A DNA stretch of 38,822 nucleotides. Source: Oligoflexia bacterium (GTDB lineage Bacteria > Bdellovibrionota > Bacteriovoracia > Bacteriovoracales > Bacteriovoracaceae). Made by a program: the position numbers and the translations under genes. Position 1 is the first letter of the stretch. Every line of letters begins with the position of its first letter. Below, piece after piece: positions 16,441 to 26,447 of the stretch. The notes under the pieces were generated by a model that saw nothing but the letters and a program-made list of their open reading frames with translations, had not been told where the DNA came from and did no database searches. The DNA lies in contig JADFZW010000025.1 in assembly GCA_015232355.1 (NCBI GenBank), positions 46,427-85,248 of the forward strand, given 5' to 3'.

Positions 16441-17199
16441 ATGGGAAAAGTAGTAAGTAATGTACCAGATAATCATTACAGTAGCTTAGCGGAATATGAA
16501 GAGTGGTATTGGTGGCATATTTCTAGAGTAAATCAAACACTTAAAATTATAAGATCACACTATAAGGATCACGAAATTTCTTCTTTAAATGTTGTTGATT
16601 ACGGGTGCGGAACAGGTGGTTTTTTAGCTTTGATTAAAAAAAGATTGGGATTGACAAATGCTATAGGTGTAGACGTTTCACCAGTAGCCATTAATCATGC
16701 TTCAAAATATGGAAGTAATTATTTTTTATGTAGTAAAAACGATTGTGAATATCTAAAAAATAAGGATTTGATTCTATGCATGGATGTCTTGGAGCATATC
16801 GAGAATCCTGAAAAATATCTAAAAAATTTTATGGAAAACTTAGCTCCAAAGGGAAGATTGCTTTTATCTGTACCAGCGATGAAGTGCCTATTTTCTGATT
16901 GGGATAAAATTTTAGGTCATTATAAAAGATATACGAAAAAAGATTTTCAATTTTTGTCCCAAGAATTGGGTTTTAAAATCATTTTTTTAGAATACAGTTT
17001 TTTCTCTCTTTTCCCCATAGCTTTGGCAAAGAGAGTTTTTTTGAAAGCAAAATTTACGTCAGATAACTGTGAATTTCCGAAAGTTTCAAAAAGGTTAAAT
17101 AAAATTTTACTAAAGATAAATCAATTGGAGATTTATCTTTCAGGATTTATTAAGATGCCTTTTGGGACAACTTTATATTGTTTGCTTGAAAAAACATGA
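16441..17199 (+). CDS. Class I SAM-dependent methyltransferase
   Basis: The 252-residue protein shows motif I (VVDYGCGTGGFLALI, near residue 50), AIGVDVSPVAINHA, and LILCMDVLEHIENPEKYLKNFMENLAPKGRLLLSVPA, typical of the Methyltransf_11/UbiG-like group. The C-terminal half is rich in aromatic and hydrophobic residues (FFSLFPIALAKRVFL), which suggests a lipid-linked or membrane-proximal substrate. A good AAAGG lies 6 nt before the ATG. Only 31 nt separate it from the YfhO-like gene, so they are probably co-transcribed, and it may act on the glycan or lipid handled there. Confidence 0.76.
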   Translation: MGKVVSNVPDNHYSSLAEYEEWYWWHISRVNQTLKIIRSHYKDHEISSLNVVDYGCGTGGFLALIKKRLGLTNAIGVDVSPVAINHASKYGSNYFLCSKNDCEYLKNKDLILCMDVLEHIENPEKYLKNFMENLAPKGRLLLSVPAMKCLFSDWDKILGHYKRYTKKDFQFLSQELGFKIIFLEYSFFSLFPIALAKRVFLKAKFTSDNCEFPKVSKRLNKILLKINQLEIYLSGFIKMPFGTTLYCLLEKT

Positions 17200-17230
17200 A
17201 CGTACTGAAATTATATAATGGGAGATTATT

Positions 17231-19633
17231 GTGAATAAGCTAAAATTATTTTTTTTTGTTATAGCTATTTGCTGCATCTTTTTTGCTCCTTCTATAATTA
17301 GAGGAAAAGCCCCCCTAATTAATCTAGTTGATAAGTCATCACTATTTTATAGTTTTTCGTATAATGCTGATTTATATCACGCGCAAATGCTTCCGTCTTA
17401 TAAGTCAGGTGAGTTCGCATTTAATAAGATAAAATGGGATTTTACGAACGGTTTTGGTTCGTCAACAAGAGGAGGATCTACACCATCAATAATGCCATTT
17501 AACCCACTAGGTATTTTCCATTATTGGGTAGTTAAAAATTTTTCTATTGGTATATTCAGTGTTGGTGGATGGATAAGTTTCTTGCTTTTGGTTTTTTGTT
17601 TGTATTTTACAGGAATTGTTGCGTTTAAACTTGGCTTTAATTTTATTGAAGCGTCCTCTGTTGCGCTATTAACCCTATGCGGCACAACTATTGTGAACCA
17701 CGCTTCTTTTCCCAATTACATGGGAGGAGTTGCTTTTCTGCCAATTTCGATTTTTTTGTTGTTAAAAACGATTACAGAGGAAAAAACAAAAATTTACACT
17801 ATAATTTTACTTCCATTGTTTTTAGCTTTGCCTGCTTACATTTGTATGATCAACGTATATGTTAATTTTATGCTTCTGATTGTAATCTTCGCGTTTCTTT
17901 TTTTTATGTCAGAAAATGACAGATGTAAAAAAATATACATGTATAAATATAAGATAATCTTTGTATTTGCCCTGTATTGTTTTTTTATTAGTCCTTCTTT
18001 GACTAGTTATGTTTATTATTTAATACATTATCCTCTGCCTTCTTATGCGGTTGCAAGAAATGATCCTTCAGTGATAAATCCAATATCATATGTTTTTGCA
18101 ACATTGTTTAGTGTTTTTAAAACAAATAGCCCATTTGTGAATTTATTTTATGATGTCGGATTCATTAATCTAGATGATTACCAATTTATGGATTTTTTAT
18201 CTAAAAAAATTAGAGAGGGATCGATATTAGTTCCATTTATAGGGTTATCATCAATTGGATTTATTGTTGGGATTATAAAATCTAGTGGTAAATTAAAATC
18301 AATAGCACTTATTTATCTTTTTTTGTTTTGCTATGGTCTTATTCAAAATTTCAATTTACTACCTCACAGATTAGGCGATTTTAAAATTATTAAGTGCCAA
18401 ATGATCTTACTATCCCCTTTGTTTTCAATTTTGTCTGTTTATGGTTTAAAAAATATCTTCCATGCAAGAAGTAATCGTTTTGTAAGAATATCTCTCTCTC
18501 TTGTTAGCGTTTTGATGCTTTCCCTTCTACTAATTTATAAAATTCTTGCTTTCATGGCAAAATCTTCAATCAGCGGCCATCTGTCTCCAAATGGGCAAGC
18601 AATTCTTTCAAAATTTATTAGCTCTAAATACGTTGCGCAATACTATTTTCCTCTAAGCGATTATAGGATGGGCACACCGTACACACATTGGTCAATAGAC
18701 ACGACGTATATTGGTTTATTTTGTTTATGTGTATTTTTTCTTATCTATAGTAAAAAAATAGAACTAAACAAGTTTATCATTTTTGCAGCATTTTTGCCTG
18801 GTGTATATAATTGGTTTATTTTTGGTGGATATCAATATAAAAATGAAATAAATGCTGATGAGTATTATAGAAACGAAAATGCAGAGTTATTTGTTAAACA
18901 AAAACTATCTGACTATGAAAATCTTTATAGAGCGGATTATATCGGAGTTATAAACCCCCTGAAGAATGAGAAGAGATTTATTCGTACGGGACTGCTTCTT
19001 GATATGCCAACCCTTTCAGGAGGAGGATTTTTTAATAACATTGATGTTTGGAAAGTGAAAAATAAATTATTTAGTCCATACCCTAATGCTTATAATCTCT
19101 TTTATATCCCGAATAATGATAATATTGAAATATATTCAAAACTTTTTTGTTTGAAATTTATAATATCAGATATTGATCATTCCGAATGGAATAACCTGTA
19201 TAGAAACTACGCTTATTCAGATTATTGGAAAAAAGTTTACGAATTTTCTCGAGTAAGAAGATTAATCCAAGTAAGCAAAAAAAATTCTATAGCAGAAGAT
19301 TTAAATTTTTTTTTAAACAACTATAAAAGTATGAATATAAATGAAGATACCTCCTATATAACAAAAGAAAATATGGCTAAGTTTGGAATTAATTGGAAAA
19401 ATAACGATGCTGTAATTACCAACATTAAGCATGCAAAAAACATCATTCAGTTTCAAATAAATGCAAAGCGCCCTTCTTTGGTAGAAATCAATTACGTACT
19501 AGATACTAATTGGAAAGTTATTGTTGATAATCAAGAATCATTTCTTATTCCGATAAATTATATATTCAATGCTGTAAAAGTTTCTAGTGGAAAACACGAG
19601 ATTGTTTTAGAATTTAAAGGTAATCTGATTTGA
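17231..19633 (+). CDS. YfhO-like polytopic membrane protein
   Basis: An 800-residue protein with an N-terminal membrane anchor (LKLFFFVIAICCIFFAPSII), a loop with QMLPSYKSGEF and NPLGIFHYW, then many hydrophobic helices up to about residue 540 and a soluble C-terminal part with EINYVLDTNWKVIVDNQESFLIPINYIFNAVKVSSGKHEIVLEFKG. This order matches YfhO/GT-C-like proteins implicated in glycosylating cell-wall or lipid polymers. YfhO relatives usually end with a further membrane helix after this segment, which is missing. The start is GTG with GGAG at 6-nt spacing. The last 27 nt overlap the convergent amidotransferase gene. Confidence 0.7.
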   Translation: MNKLKLFFFVIAICCIFFAPSIIRGKAPLINLVDKSSLFYSFSYNADLYHAQMLPSYKSGEFAFNKIKWDFTNGFGSSTRGGSTPSIMPFNPLGIFHYWVVKNFSIGIFSVGGWISFLLLVFCLYFTGIVAFKLGFNFIEASSVALLTLCGTTIVNHASFPNYMGGVAFLPISIFLLLKTITEEKTKIYTIILLPLFLALPAYICMINVYVNFMLLIVIFAFLFFMSENDRCKKIYMYKYKIIFVFALYCFFISPSLTSYVYYLIHYPLPSYAVARNDPSVINPISYVFATLFSVFKTNSPFVNLFYDVGFINLDDYQFMDFLSKKIREGSILVPFIGLSSIGFIVGIIKSSGKLKSIALIYLFLFCYGLIQNFNLLPHRLGDFKIIKCQMILLSPLFSILSVYGLKNIFHARSNRFVRISLSLVSVLMLSLLLIYKILAFMAKSSISGHLSPNGQAILSKFISSKYVAQYYFPLSDYRMGTPYTHWSIDTTYIGLFCLCVFFLIYSKKIELNKFIIFAAFLPGVYNWFIFGGYQYKNEINADEYYRNENAELFVKQKLSDYENLYRADYIGVINPLKNEKRFIRTGLLLDMPTLSGGGFFNNIDVWKVKNKLFSPYPNAYNLFYIPNNDNIEIYSKLFCLKFIISDIDHSEWNNLYRNYAYSDYWKKVYEFSRVRRLIQVSKKNSIAEDLNFFLNNYKSMNINEDTSYITKENMAKFGINWKNNDAVITNIKHAKNIIQFQINAKRPSLVEINYVLDTNWKVIVDNQESFLIPINYIFNAVKVSSGKHEIVLEFKGNLI

Positions 19634-21508
19634 AAACCGTTCCGCCCATGAAAAAAATACTATCAATGCTTGTATTTGTTTTGTTAAAAGCATGCTTCTA
19701 TTGCTCTTGACAACAAAAATCAACTCTCGGATATATGAATAGTTAAAAACTTTTAATGCCTCTATTTTCTCTTCGGTCAAGTAATAATCAATCATGTTAT
19801 TAATATAGTTTTGTATATCAGGACTAGAAAAGACACTAAATGCTTTCTTTTTAATAGAAGAATCTCGTCTTGAGTAATTTAATAATAATTTTTTATTTTC
19901 CCCACTAAAGAGATCTTTTTCTGTTAATGATGCCACAAACTTTAAAATATTTTTTGAAACTAATGGAACTCTTCCTTCTAGACCAAAATGCATTGAAAAG
20001 CGATCTTGTTTAAGTAAATTCACTACAAGAGTTAATTGTTCAATTTCTGCTCTTATGGTTGCCTTCCAAAGATCTTCATGCTTGAACATATTTTCGATTT
20101 TACTAATATCTGGTCTTGGCATCTCCTCTTTGAATAGTCCATTCTGATCATCTAAGTCAAAGAGCGCGATCATTTGAGAATATGCTTTACCTGGGGATGA
20201 ACATATTAGTCGGGCAATTTTCGCTATTCGATTTTTTTCAGTACTACTAAATGTGCCTGGGTAATTTTGAATATATTTAAAAAAACTACATGGAGTTGCA
20301 AAAATAGCAGCGGGTAACAATCTTCCAATTAATCCAGATGGCATAAATCGATTCATTTTATAAAATGATTTTTGGTGATCATAGCCAGCAAAAGATTCAT
20401 CTCCTCCCTCTCCTGAAAGAACAACCTTTAATTCTTTTGATGCTGCTTCTGCAAGATCAAAATTAGAACAAACAATTAAATCTCCGAAAGGTTCTTCTAA
20501 AGCTTCCAAGACCTCCGGTAATCGGTGCAAGCTACTTAAACCAAAATCAACTGTACGACTTTTAAAATTATATTTATTTTTTAATTCCAATACATTTTGA
20601 TATTCAATATCTTCATCGCCATTAAAACGATATGTAAAACACTCCGGTTTTTGAATTTGTTTACAAAAACCATTAAGAAGTGCTCCTGAATCAATTCCAC
20701 CACTCAAGTAAAGACCGAGAGGAACATCAGCAATTTGTTGAGCTTTTATCTCTTCATCCAATAGACAATTAAATTCATCTTGGATATTTTCCCTATTAGA
20801 ATTAGAAGAGGCATCATCGAATTTAAATCGCCAATATTCATTGATAGAAAAAGATAAAGTGTCCATATTTATAAGAGCATAGTTTCCAGGAGGGAAGCGC
20901 TTTATGTCTCCAAAGAGTGTTTTTCCATTTTGAATGTTGTATCTGAAATAAAAGTAATCAGATAAAGCTTCTTTATTCAATTCAATTTTATGATCGCGTA
21001 TCAGGAGGAGAGGTTTGATTTCAGAGGAAAAACATATTGAATCGTTCGTAATAAAATAATATAAAGGACAGATACCAACATGATCTCTGGCCAATAATAA
21101 TTGTTTTTTGTTTGAATTAAAAAATGCAAATGAAAATTGACCATTAAGCAAAGAGAGAGCATTGGTGCCCCAATGTTTTAAAGCATAGAATAATACCTCT
21201 ACATCAGATTTTGTTTTGAAATCATAATATTCGATCAAATCTTTTTTTAATTCTTTAAAATTAAATATCTCGCCATTGAAAACCAGTACATCTTGACCAT
21301 CGGTGAATGGTTGATTTGCATGATCAGAAAGATCTATAATTTTTAGTCTAGAGTGACCGAGATACATCTTTTTTAGTGGATGTTCCCAGAGACCTCTAGC
21401 ATCTGGTCCTCTATGCTTAAGTTTATCGATCATAAGTTCGATGTTTTTTTTATATTTATCTTTGCACTCAGTTCCGTTTCGAACTAAAATACCTGCTATT
21501 CCACACAT
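19607..21508 (-). CDS. Asparagine synthase (glutamine-hydrolysing)-like amidotransferase
   Basis: The 633-residue protein has nucleophile Cys2 after Met1 in MCGIAGI, RGPDARG (33-39), FNGEIFN (77-83), and the ATP-pyrophosphatase loop YLSGGIDSGALL (267-278), followed by SGEGGDESFAGYDHQ and FSMHFGLEGRVPLV. Both AsnB domains are present. In polysaccharide loci, AsnB-like proteins often amidate a uronic acid rather than serve asparagine supply (as WbpS-like proteins are proposed to do). It is the last gene of the minus-strand operon. Its 3' end overlaps the convergent membrane-protein gene, which is unusual. Confidence 0.85.
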   Translation of the reverse strand: MCGIAGILVRNGTECKDKYKKNIELMIDKLKHRGPDARGLWEHPLKKMYLGHSRLKIIDLSDHANQPFTDGQDVLVFNGEIFNFKELKKDLIEYYDFKTKSDVEVLFYALKHWGTNALSLLNGQFSFAFFNSNKKQLLLARDHVGICPLYYFITNDSICFSSEIKPLLLIRDHKIELNKEALSDYFYFRYNIQNGKTLFGDIKRFPPGNYALINMDTLSFSINEYWRFKFDDASSNSNRENIQDEFNCLLDEEIKAQQIADVPLGLYLSGGIDSGALLNGFCKQIQKPECFTYRFNGDEDIEYQNVLELKNKYNFKSRTVDFGLSSLHRLPEVLEALEEPFGDLIVCSNFDLAEAASKELKVVLSGEGGDESFAGYDHQKSFYKMNRFMPSGLIGRLLPAAIFATPCSFFKYIQNYPGTFSSTEKNRIAKIARLICSSPGKAYSQMIALFDLDDQNGLFKEEMPRPDISKIENMFKHEDLWKATIRAEIEQLTLVVNLLKQDRFSMHFGLEGRVPLVSKNILKFVASLTEKDLFSGENKKLLLNYSRRDSSIKKKAFSVFSSPDIQNYINNMIDYYLTEEKIEALKVFNYSYIRELIFVVKSNRSMLLTKQIQALIVFFSWAERFSNQITFKF

Positions 21509-21526
21509 AGAAATTTTTCCCCTCTC

Positions 21527-22480
21527 TCACCTGTTCACATCTAATTCCAATTTTCTAACTCTATAATTAATGTCTTCTAGCATCTTACGATTAACAGATA
21601 TCAAGAATGCTACAATGCCCGTCATGTAAACTTGCACGCTGGCCAAGAGTAGGCCGAGTGATAGTATCAATGATGGCCAAAACATGTTGGCCGGACTATT
21701 CCAAAAATGTACCAAGATCATAAATCTCAAAAGTAGTATCAACGATCCAATAAATAAAATTATTGCAAAACATGTGAAGTAATAGTGAGGGCGATATATT
21801 ATGAGAACCGAAAAAATTGTTTTAAGGGATCGCATTACATATTGAGGGAGACTTTTGAAAAGACGTGATTCTCTAACCTTGGGATTAATTCTTATATCCA
21901 CCGATTTGATTTTAAGATTTTGCATTCCAGATTGAATTATTGTTTCCAGAGTATAACTAAAATCCGTTAAAATATTTAAGTGCATTAACGCTTGTCTACT
22001 ATATGCTCTAAATCCACTAGGAGCATCCTTAACTTCTGTTTTTGAAATAACCCGTATAAAGTAGCTCCCAATTAATTGAAGTATTTTTTTTATTTTTGAA
22101 AATTCTGGATGATGTAAGATAGGTCTTGCACCGATAACAATATCTGCACTACCTTCAAGAATTGGTCTAACTAATTTTTCAATATCATCGGCACAATACT
22201 GATTATCGGCATCTGTATTAACAAGAATGTCTGCTCCGGAAACAAGAGCATTATTCATTCCTGCTTTAAAAACAGCAGCAAGACCCTTGTTTTTTTTAAA
22301 TGAGATGATGTGATCAACTTCATTTTTTTTTGCAATAGTTTCAGTTGCATCGGTTGATCCATCATTGACAATCTGTAGCTCAATTTTATCGATTCCCTCT
22401 AGCGTGGTAGGTAAATTTTTTAAAGTAGTCTCTAAATTGCTTTCCTCGTTGTAGCATGGTATTTGAATAATTAGTTTCAT
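21527..22480 (-). CDS. GT2 family glycosyltransferase with C-terminal membrane helices
   Basis: The GT-A domain begins IIQIPCYNEESNL and has IVNDGSTD (37-44), NKGLAAVFKAGM, and the metal-binding NTDADNQY (DxD at 90-92). ARPILHHPEFSK and DAPSGFRAYSRQA fit dolichyl-phosphate-mannose-synthase-like enzymes. Two membrane helices (about 234-255 and 268-293) anchor it. It would load a sugar on a polyprenyl phosphate carrier, which could feed the YfhO-like protein. It lies 18 nt upstream of the amidotransferase start and about 30 nt after the radical SAM stop, so it is inside the operon. Confidence 0.83.
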   Translation of the reverse strand: MKLIIQIPCYNEESNLETTLKNLPTTLEGIDKIELQIVNDGSTDATETIAKKNEVDHIISFKKNKGLAAVFKAGMNNALVSGADILVNTDADNQYCADDIEKLVRPILEGSADIVIGARPILHHPEFSKIKKILQLIGSYFIRVISKTEVKDAPSGFRAYSRQALMHLNILTDFSYTLETIIQSGMQNLKIKSVDIRINPKVRESRLFKSLPQYVMRSLKTIFSVLIIYRPHYYFTCFAIILFIGSLILLLRFMILVHFWNSPANMFWPSLILSLGLLLASVQVYMTGIVAFLISVNRKMLEDINYRVRKLELDVNR

Positions 22481-22509
22481 ATTAAAAAGATCCTTGGCAG
22501 TTTTTTGAC

Positions 22510-23958
22510 TTATCTGAACTTTGTTTTATTTACAGCAATCATAAATAATATCTTAAGCATTCTCAAAGTAGTTATTAAGAAAAAGTATAAATTAACTTTA
22601 TCGAGCAGATATCGTAGAAGGCGAAAATTTTTTGAAAGGTTGAAAAAAACTTCTATATGTGAATCCTTTTGTATTTGCCTCAAATATTCTTTATCAAATC
22701 CTTTAGGCACAAAATTTACATTAGATAAAGAGCACTCTTTGGGATCATAATTCCAATCACCGTATTTATGAGCAATATTGAATAATTCCGTTCCAGGCAT
22801 TGGAGTCATTAAAGAAAAAGAAACAAAAGGAAAATTGATACTTTTTGCTAGATCTATAGTTTCTCTAATTGTTTCTTTAGTTTCATTGGGATGACCAATA
22901 ATAAAACTAGCTCTCCCCATTAATTTAAGATCGTAGCACCAATCAGATACTTTTTTTATCTGTTCTACATCTACACCCTTATGAATAGTATCCAAGATAT
23001 TTTGATTTCCTGATTCGGCCCCAATCATAATAGACCAACATCCTGATTTTTTCATATTTGCGAGCATCTTTTTATCCGCAATATTAACTTCAAAATTGCA
23101 TGACCAGATTAACTTGGGATATTTATCAGAAATGAGTCTGCAAATACTATCTAAATATGATTTATCAAAATTAAAAGTGTCCGTAACAAAATATATTTCT
23201 TTAATACCTTTTTTATTAACTAATATATCAAGCTCATTATCTAGCCATTCAATACTATGTTTTCTAATTTTTCCTCCCTGAATATTTTTTAAGTAATTAG
23301 GAGAGGAGCAAAAGATACATTTAAATGGACAACCCCTTGCCGTCATCATTGTTCCAAAGGGTTTTTTTATATATGAAAAAATCTTTTGATGATAATAATC
23401 GAATGATGTTAGTTCTTCAGTGGGGGAAGGAATTTCATCAAGATCAATAACGTTTACAATTGGATTAACTACGATTTCTCCATTGTCTCTTTTCCAAACC
23501 AAACCATCGATACCTTCAAAATCTTCTTTGCCAATTCGAAGGTTACATAGTAGTTTTTCAACAGCGAGCTCTCCTTCCCCACAACAAGAAAAATCAAAAT
23601 CTTTATTGGCCAATATTTTATCTCTTTCTCCTATAGCATGTGGCCCTCCAAGTATCGTTTTAATATTTGGATATCTAATTCTTATAGCAGATGCTATTTC
23701 ACAAGCATGTCCATACCCTAGCGTAGTTGCATATAAGCCAATTAGCTCAGGGTTCTCAATATCCAAATAAGATGCAACTTGATTCCATGTAAATTCTTCT
23801 GCATTAGCATCAAGAACTTTACTATCATGACCATTTTTTTTTAAATATGCTGAAATATATGCCATACCAAGAGGAGGTAGTACAGCTCCAAAGTACTTGT
23901 ACTTATGTGAATAAAATGATTCTGGGGGAATGTATGGATTTATAAAAATTATTTTCAT
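22510..23958 (-). CDS. B12-binding-domain radical SAM protein
   Basis: A 482-residue protein. The N-terminal half has a cobalamin-binding-like layout (INPYIPPESF, LGMAYISAYLKKNGHDSKVLDANAE, LGGPHAIGERDKIL). The radical SAM cluster motif is C210-x3-C214-x2-C217 in TARGCPFKCIFCSS, followed by IEWLDNELDILV, GAESGNQNILDTIHKGVD and SLMTPMPGTELF. The usual B12-ligand His is not clear in the N-terminal domain. Such enzymes methylate unactivated carbons or modify lipids and glycans. It overlaps the preceding methyltransferase stop as ATGA, so the two are coupled. Confidence 0.82.
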   Translation of the reverse strand: MKIIFINPYIPPESFYSHKYKYFGAVLPPLGMAYISAYLKKNGHDSKVLDANAEEFTWNQVASYLDIENPELIGLYATTLGYGHACEIASAIRIRYPNIKTILGGPHAIGERDKILANKDFDFSCCGEGELAVEKLLCNLRIGKEDFEGIDGLVWKRDNGEIVVNPIVNVIDLDEIPSPTEELTSFDYYHQKIFSYIKKPFGTMMTARGCPFKCIFCSSPNYLKNIQGGKIRKHSIEWLDNELDILVNKKGIKEIYFVTDTFNFDKSYLDSICRLISDKYPKLIWSCNFEVNIADKKMLANMKKSGCWSIMIGAESGNQNILDTIHKGVDVEQIKKVSDWCYDLKLMGRASFIIGHPNETKETIRETIDLAKSINFPFVSFSLMTPMPGTELFNIAHKYGDWNYDPKECSLSNVNFVPKGFDKEYLRQIQKDSHIEVFFNLSKNFRLLRYLLDKVNLYFFLITTLRMLKILFMIAVNKTKFR

Positions 23959-24731
23959 CTATCAACGTTTTTAAAACAGATGATATGGCAATGCCCTTTT
24001 ATCCCAAGCATTTTTGAGAAAAAAGATTCGATCGCAAATATTTTTCTTACTATTGTAAATAACAAGAAGAGTGCTTTGTACGAAACAGTATTCATTAAAT
24101 TGATTATATCATGTTGTGAAGCATATGCCTTCTTTTTACGTTTATAAAATAATTTCGTTAACTGCATAAATAGTTCTGCAAAAGTAAAGATAGCATTTTC
24201 TTTCCAAACAATCTGCAATCCGGCATCACGGCCAATAGATAATAAATCACCCATGCTAAAACCATCTCTTAAGTGTTTTTCATGACCATCTTCATGACAC
24301 ATTTTTTTACCCTTTGAATCAGTCAACCATCCTTCTAATGCTGGAGTAGTTACTATTAATTGGCCTGAGTTGCTTAACATTTGAGAAATATTTTTTAGCA
24401 GACTTGAGGGATCTTTAATATGTTCTAAAATTTCACCAATAAATATCAAATCAAATTTTTTATTAATATCTATTCCATTTTCTACATTTACATTACTTGT
24501 CTTTATTTTATATCTACTCTCCAAGTAGTCTAAGGAATTTTTATCAATATCAATTGCCAAAACATTTGCACCAAGTTCTTTGAATTTCAGACTAAAAAAA
24601 CCTAACCCCGATCCAACATCTAAAACATCAATGTCTTTAAAGTTGATATTTTTTATATTTTGCTTTATTTCATGCCATCTCATCACTGTGTTTACATTTA
24701 CATCCATTGGGTGTTTATGAATAAAATTCAA
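23955..24731 (-). CDS. Class I SAM-dependent methyltransferase
   Basis: The 258-residue protein shows DVLDVGSGLGFFSLKF, NVLAIDIDKNSLDYLE, LIFIGEILEHIKDPSSLLKNISQML and LIVTTPALEG, a UbiG-like layout. The insert KKMCHEDGHEKHLRDGFSMGDL between motifs V and VI is His-rich; a metal role is possible but unproven. The start is TTG at 24731 with AGGAGG 7 nt upstream and an in-frame stop overlap (TTGA) with the preceding gene, so this rare start is well supported. It is tightly coupled to the radical SAM gene at both DNA and probably functional level. Confidence 0.76.
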   Translation of the reverse strand: MNFIHKHPMDVNVNTVMRWHEIKQNIKNINFKDIDVLDVGSGLGFFSLKFKELGANVLAIDIDKNSLDYLESRYKIKTSNVNVENGIDINKKFDLIFIGEILEHIKDPSSLLKNISQMLSNSGQLIVTTPALEGWLTDSKGKKMCHEDGHEKHLRDGFSMGDLLSIGRDAGLQIVWKENAIFTFAELFMQLTKLFYKRKKKAYASQHDIINLMNTVSYKALFLLFTIVRKIFAIESFFSKMLGIKGHCHIICFKNVDR

Positions 24732-26365
24732 CGCTCTACCTCCTTCGTGTATACATATAGATCTAATTCTTTATTAAAAGATCCTAAATCAATATCTTCC
24801 CAAGGTATTAAGTTACCTATCTGATACGAGTCACTAGTCACCACATGAGAATTTACACAGTATGTACTCCTCTTTAAAGATAAAATGTTCTTTACTGATT
24901 CCTTTAAAATATAATCTTTAATTATTAATTTTTCACTTAGTATTATCTCTCTCTTAAAGTAAAGCTCCTCACTTGACTTAGAAATAATCAGCATCTTCTG
25001 CATAATCCAACGAATTAAATTGCTATAAACGGAAAATTTACCAAAGATCATACTCAGTAATCTTATACCCATCATATGAATTATTCCCATTTTCTTTGTT
25101 TTCATTTTCTGCATATATCCTTCAATCTTTATAATATTCTCATTTACAAAACCGCATGAGCTATTTGAGTTATTTTGACAGAAATATTTTCCCTTTGCAT
25201 CTTGCAAAACCAATCCTGTGTCAGACCAAAGTAACTTATCATTTTTGAAAAATTTGAAAATACCGCCCTTGTTAAGAGAACCAATTAACGTATTCTCCTC
25301 TTTGAATATTCTAAAAAAACCTGAATCTTGCAAAACAATATCTTTTTCTTTAACTCTAATACTATTTAATTTTTGTGTAAAAAACTGTGGTGCTGAAGAC
25401 TTTAGAGCAGAAGAGCTGTAGACTAACATATTCACTTTACTTGCTAGTTGATGAGAAAACACACCATCATCCTCTAGAAAATAATTATTACCATTTAATA
25501 CTGATTTAATATAACCATCCAAGATTAGTTGTGCTTTATCGTTATTATATTTTGAGGATAAAATAGCAAAACCATTTGGATAAAAATTAAATGTATTCCT
25601 ACTACAATATTCTCCTCCTAAAGATCCATCTGGGTGAATCATATTGAAAAGAAATGAGATCAGATTCTCGACGTTACTTTGCATCTCTTCATACATGTTT
25701 AGACGAGTAAGCGATCGCAAAAAAAATTCCAACGTCACAGTCTGATAGCCAATATCACATCCCTCGTATTCTTTAAACCATCCTTCATGACTTTGTTGTT
25801 TTAATAGCAGTTCTAATAATTTTTTTGCTTTAATTTTCCATGAAGAATTTTGAGTAATTTTATACAAATTGGCCAAGGATAGAGCAGCAATTGCTAAATG
25901 GTTGGATAATAACCCGGACTCTTTGTATAAGCATAAAAAATCAGCACTTTTTTCAAAAGCACTCAAAACATCTGTAGAAATCTTTTCACCAAGAATAATT
26001 ACTGACTCAGTTAGAGCGGCCAAAGTATACGCTGTTGCTCCATATGCTCTTTCATATGGAAAATAGTCGTCAACACTACCATCGGAATGTATGGATCTTT
26101 TGTGAAACAAGAACACTCCATCAATAAAATTCCTTATCGCCTTTTTCTCATAATATATATTCCCATCGAACTTATTTTTATAGACGTATACCAGCGGCAA
26201 TATTAATTCCTGTTGCATATACGATGGAAAATCTATGATTTTATACTGCCAGTATTTTCTATCTAAACAACCAAATGTATTTGAACAAGGGTTTTTATCA
26301 AGAAGGGATAAAATTCTAGCAGTAGAGTGTAAAATTTCATTTCTAAACAAAGATATTAAATTCAC
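24728..26365 (-). CDS. Alpha/alpha-toroid protein, possible glycan-processing enzyme
   Basis: I cannot name this 545-residue protein firmly. The N-terminal 330 residues form helical repeats (YFPYERAYGATAYTLAALTESV, LSNHLAIAALSLANLYKIT, GYQTVTLEFFLRSLTRLN, HPDGSLGGEYCSRNTFNFYPNGFAIL), as in alpha/alpha toroids of glycoside hydrolases and polysaccharide lyases. The rest is strand-rich (GFFRIFKEENTLIGSLNKGGIFKF, IKDYILKES), like the beta-sandwich of heparinase II/III-type lyases. No signal peptide is seen, so it would be cytoplasmic. The start is GTG at 26365. It overlaps the methyltransferase by 4 nt. Modification or turnover of the glycan chain is a guess. Confidence 0.5.
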   Translation of the reverse strand: MNLISLFRNEILHSTARILSLLDKNPCSNTFGCLDRKYWQYKIIDFPSYMQQELILPLVYVYKNKFDGNIYYEKKAIRNFIDGVFLFHKRSIHSDGSVDDYFPYERAYGATAYTLAALTESVIILGEKISTDVLSAFEKSADFLCLYKESGLLSNHLAIAALSLANLYKITQNSSWKIKAKKLLELLLKQQSHEGWFKEYEGCDIGYQTVTLEFFLRSLTRLNMYEEMQSNVENLISFLFNMIHPDGSLGGEYCSRNTFNFYPNGFAILSSKYNNDKAQLILDGYIKSVLNGNNYFLEDDGVFSHQLASKVNMLVYSSSALKSSAPQFFTQKLNSIRVKEKDIVLQDSGFFRIFKEENTLIGSLNKGGIFKFFKNDKLLWSDTGLVLQDAKGKYFCQNNSNSSCGFVNENIIKIEGYMQKMKTKKMGIIHMMGIRLLSMIFGKFSVYSNLIRWIMQKMLIISKSSEELYFKREIILSEKLIIKDYILKESVKNILSLKRSTYCVNSHVVTSDSYQIGNLIPWEDIDLGSFNKELDLYVYTKEVER

Positions 26366-26447
26366 CAGACATCCCCGAATTTTTAATAACTATTCTCTAT
26401 TCGTAACTAAGATAGCTCTGTCTTCTAGTTTTTGAATATAAAAAGTG

